DNA from: Acidimicrobiales bacterium
Lineage (GTDB): Bacteria > Actinomycetota > Acidimicrobiia > Acidimicrobiales > Bog-793
Assembly: GCA_030037405.1 (NCBI GenBank)
Contig: JASHRK010000239.1
Location: 1-6,987, forward strand
Reading direction: 5' to 3'
DNA: 6,987 bases
Position numbers and translations under genes: made by a program. Under the pieces are notes generated by a model. It saw nothing but the letters and a program-made list of their open reading frames with translations. It did no database searches and was not told the DNA's origin. Of the stretch, positions 4,870 through 6,987 are shown piece after piece. Positions within the stretch are counted from its first letter, which is position 1, and each line of letters starts with the position of its first letter.

Positions 4870-6957
4870 TTAGCAGGCGTAGTCGGGGTCGTAGGGGTAG
4901 TTGTTGCTCCCCGGTGTCTCCTGCAGGATGTCGGCGACACCGTCCGCGAAGTCGTAGTCGCCGTCGCACCAGGGAGCAAGCGCCGACGTCGAGTCGTAGC
5001 CGTAGCTGGCCGGGTACGGAGGCGAGGTCCAGTACGCCCCTGCTATCCAGAGCAGCAGTCGACCACCCGTCGGCCGGTAGTCCCCTGTGATCGCATTCCA
5101 CTGCACGTTGTCCGAATAGACGCCAGGGGTGACGTTCGCCGCCCGCAGGGCGTTGATGGCCGCCTGGATCGTCTCGTCGTTGAGGGACTGGTCGCAAGAC
5201 CACCATTCACCGTTCGCCTCGTCGTTCCACTCTCCGCTGGCGCAGGTGTCGTTCTCGATGTCGATCCACCATGTCGACGAAGAAGCTCCCTTCGACGAGG
5301 CATATGCCATGGCGTCGACGGCTGCGTTGTAGCCGTAGTTGTAGGCGAGACATGCCTCCTTCTTGGAGGCGGCGACCTTTGCGCACGTGCCGGCCGGTCC
5401 TGTCTGATCGGCGGTCGACGTGCTCGACGGCGAGTTGAGGAATAGATAGAGCTCGTAAGGAGGTGTCGTCGAGGGAGGGGTCGGCACCGTCGTAGTCGTA
5501 GTCGTAGTCGTAGTCGTCGTGGTCTTGGGCACGGTCGTAGTCGTGGTCGTCGTGGTCTTGGGCACGGTCGTCGTCGTCGTGCTCGTCGTGCTCGTCGTGC
5601 TCGTAGTCGTGGTGTTGGGCACCGTCGTCGTGGTCGTCGTGGTCGTCGTGGTGCTGGTGTCCGCGGCAACGCCCACCGCCTTACCCGGACCGGTCGTGGT
5701 CGTGGTCGTGGTCGTGGTCTGAGGCCGCGTTGTCGTAGTCGTGCTCGCCGACGCCGCGGTAGTAGTCGTGCTCGGGCCCGTCGTGGTGGTCGTCGTCGTG
5801 CTCGGGCCCGTCGTGGTCGTGGTGCCCTCCTGCCCAGACTGCTGGGAGGTTGCCTTAGCCGCCCATTTCACCTCCGCGGCCAGGCAGTTGTTGTAGGAGT
5901 CGACGGCCCAGCCGTCGACGCCGATGATGGCGATCGTGAAGGCAGAGGTGCCGCTCGGGTCCTTAGGCGGCCCCGGCATCTTGCCTGTCGTGGAAGAGGT
6001 CGATGAGCTGCACTGGGGCCAGTTGACGTCGTAGCCGACGCTTCCCGCCGGGTAGGAGAGATCAGTGGACGGAGGTACCGGGACGGAAGCCGCGATGGCG
6101 ACGATGGCGGCCTTCGCGCTCTTCTTCTTGACGCTGCCAAGGGAGGGGACACCACCCCCGACGACGGCTCCTGCGGAGGAGACGGCCCAGTAACCGAGGT
6201 CATCGGGCGCTGCCGAGATCCCGACGACCTTACCGGTCACCTCGTGCGCAGCCGAGTCCTTGGCGTTTCCGAAACCCCAGACGTACCCGGACGAGTCGGT
6301 GATCCAGTAACCACCACTGTTGGCGGTGCGGGCGATGCCGACGATCGGGTCGGCGACCTTTTGGCCGGCGAGGTCCTTCAGCTTGGCGATGCGACCGAGG
6401 CGGAAGACGTCCCCGCGCGAGTTGACGAGCCAAGCGCCTTCGCCGTTCGCCCGCACCGTGAACCCCACTATGGGCAGTCGCCGGTCGGCGACGGGGAGGG
6501 GCTTGAACTTGCGGGCATCGCCGAATGCGGTGATGACACCGCTCGCGCTACAGAGCCAGTAGCCGTTTCCATTGTCGGTCGGGACGATGCCGATCGTCGC
6601 CGTTGCCGCCTTGTAGGGCTTTCCGCCGAGAGATCCGTAGAACCGGGCGTTACCGAAGGTGAAGACGCCGCCGTCCTTGGCGACGAGCCAGTACCCGCGA
6701 CCGCTCGGCGTCGGGGCGATACCGACGATCGGTGCAGCGAGGTGGAGCTTCTGGGTTCCTCCGTAGTAGCGCGCCTTGCCGAAGCTCTTCACCTGCCCTG
6801 TCGCAGAGACGAGGTCGTAGCCGAGGTTCGAGGCTTTCGTGGCCGCCACCGGTCTCAGCTGGGAACCATGAGCCCGTGACCTGATGACAGAGACTGCGAG
6901 CAGCAAGGTGCCGAGAAGAGCGGCCGCGAGCAGCGCCCTGACGAGGACGGCGAGCAC
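4870..6957 (-). CDS. Secreted/anchored repeat protein with Thr-interrupted GH25/DUF1906-like domain
   Basis: The GTG at 6957 gives 695 residues. The frame is still open to the window edge and the nearest AAAGGGG is 17 bases upstream, so the true start may lie further out. Layout: a hydrophobic export or anchor segment (about 2-25, no clear cleavage site); six repeats of about 42 residues (46-290) with GYWLV, GVFTFG and ARFYGSL elements, propeller-like; GYDVNWPQC at 308-316; a 112-residue Thr-rich tract (379-490); then LYLFLN, AYNYGYNAA, WWIDIEND and GVYSDNVQWNAITG to the end. The parts flanking the tract read as one GH25/DUF1906-like TIM-barrel domain, with Asp310 and Asp566/Glu568 as the likely acidic site. 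Eight cysteines (two before the tract, six after) suggest disulfides outside the cell. A role in cell-wall binding or hydrolysis is inferred; the substrate is unknown. The promoter lies outside the window. Confidence 0.88.
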   Translation of the reverse strand: MLAVLVRALLAAALLGTLLLAVSVIRSRAHGSQLRPVAATKASNLGYDLVSATGQVKSFGKARYYGGTQKLHLAAPIVGIAPTPSGRGYWLVAKDGGVFTFGNARFYGSLGGKPYKAATATIGIVPTDNGNGYWLCSASGVITAFGDARKFKPLPVADRRLPIVGFTVRANGEGAWLVNSRGDVFRLGRIAKLKDLAGQKVADPIVGIARTANSGGYWITDSSGYVWGFGNAKDSAAHEVTGKVVGISAAPDDLGYWAVSSAGAVVGGGVPSLGSVKKKSAKAAIVAIAASVPVPPSTDLSYPAGSVGYDVNWPQCSSSTSSTTGKMPGPPKDPSGTSAFTIAIIGVDGWAVDSYNNCLAAEVKWAAKATSQQSGQEGTTTTTGPSTTTTTTTGPSTTTTAASASTTTTTRPQTTTTTTTTTGPGKAVGVAADTSTTTTTTTTTTVPNTTTTSTTSTTSTTTTTVPKTTTTTTTTVPKTTTTTTTTTTTTVPTPPSTTPPYELYLFLNSPSSTSTADQTGPAGTCAKVAASKKEACLAYNYGYNAAVDAMAYASSKGASSSTWWIDIENDTCASGEWNDEANGEWWSCDQSLNDETIQAAINALRAANVTPGVYSDNVQWNAITGDYRPTGGRLLLWIAGAYWTSPPYPASYGYDSTSALAPWCDGDYDFADGVADILQETPGSNNYPYDPDYAC
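5488..5823 (-). repeat. Thr-codon microsatellite / tandem-repeat tract inside the secreted protein
   Basis: These 112 codons encode 74 threonines (66%), in runs of up to 12, broken by GPS, RPQ, VPN and VPK and by one non-repetitive island, GPGKAVGVAADTS. The DNA is an imperfect ACN trinucleotide repeat with longer duplications layered on it. One 26-bp sequence (5513-5538) recurs 33 bp later (5546-5571), and a 22-bp sequence (5766-5787) recurs 30 bp later (5796-5817). Both offsets are whole codons, so length changes of these kinds keep the frame. Such Thr tracts are typical extended, often O-glycosylated linkers in exported actinobacterial proteins. Confidence 0.93.
6085..6822 (-). repeat. Six propeller-like protein repeats
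   Basis: Six units begin near residues 46, 88, 132, 174, 216 and 255 of the secreted protein. Each has the pattern PIVGIAPT..G.GYWLV..DG.VF.FG.A.FYGSL, which suggests four short strands per unit. The second unit is closest to the family pattern. The fourth (GAWLV...LG) and the sixth (GYWAV...GGG) are degenerate. Six four-stranded units would fit a six-bladed propeller, but the fold is inferred from the pattern only. Confidence 0.7.
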
Positions 6958-6987
6958 CGGGTGCGCCCGGAGCGCCCCTTTCGAACC

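Noticed and set aside
4688..4873. Small plus-strand open frame with two CGPEYAHA...NVHDV repeats
   Set aside because: The repeated peptide comes only from the 51-bp palindromic repeats, whose 60-bp period happens to keep the frame. The three-base difference between copies changes amino acids non-conservatively while improving DNA symmetry, which favours a non-coding element.
5519..5722. Plus-strand open frame encoding a poly-valine, membrane-like protein
   Set aside because: It is the exact complement of the Thr-codon repeat (ACN read backwards as GTN). Its composition is fully explained by the minus-strand gene and it has no independent support.

Overview
The window is a GC-rich stretch, most likely from an actinobacterium and plausibly from class Acidimicrobiia. 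The reasons are the strong G/C bias at third codon positions, GTG start codons, tightly overlapping genes, and a secreted protein built from GYWLV..DGGVF.FG-type repeats joined to a GYDVNWPQC-type hydrolase-like domain. From memory that combination is common in Acidimicrobiia and related high-GC Actinobacteria. The assignment is inference; no rRNA or other taxonomic marker is present.

Left part (1-3734, + strand): a compact, probably co-transcribed block. A few codons of an unidentified upstream gene may end at 72. They are followed by proA (140-1390, proline biosynthesis), a MoxR/CoxD-like AAA+ ATPase (GTG start at 1387, overlapping the proA stop by 4 bases) and a CoxE-like von Willebrand factor A protein (ATG at 2286, overlapping the ATPase stop by 1 base). 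The ATPase and VWA protein form a classic MoxR-VWA pair, expected to act together as a metal-dependent chaperone or remodelling machine. Their client is not encoded here.

Middle (3735-4599): a 136-bp gap holds a 19-bp duplication of the 3' end of the VWA gene and four 9-bp GGCTGAGTC-like tandem units. It is followed by a histidine-phosphatase (phosphoglycerate mutase-like) gene, 3871-4599, with a Shine-Dalgarno-like site.

Convergent intergenic region (4600-4869): it is unusually rich in structure. It holds a 17-bp perfect hairpin just past the phosphatase (probable terminator), two 51-bp near-identical palindromic repeats exactly 60 bp apart, and a GC-rich hairpin just past the opposing gene.

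Right part (4870-6957 or beyond, - strand): a large exported or membrane-anchored protein. It has an N-terminal hydrophobic segment, six propeller-like repeats of about 42 residues, and a GH25/DUF1906-like domain. A 112-residue, two-thirds-threonine tract, encoded by imperfect trinucleotide and longer tandem repeats, interrupts that domain between its first conserved Asp and its DxE motif. This interrupted domain is the most unusual feature of the window. No tRNA, rRNA, CRISPR array, transposase or prophage gene was seen.
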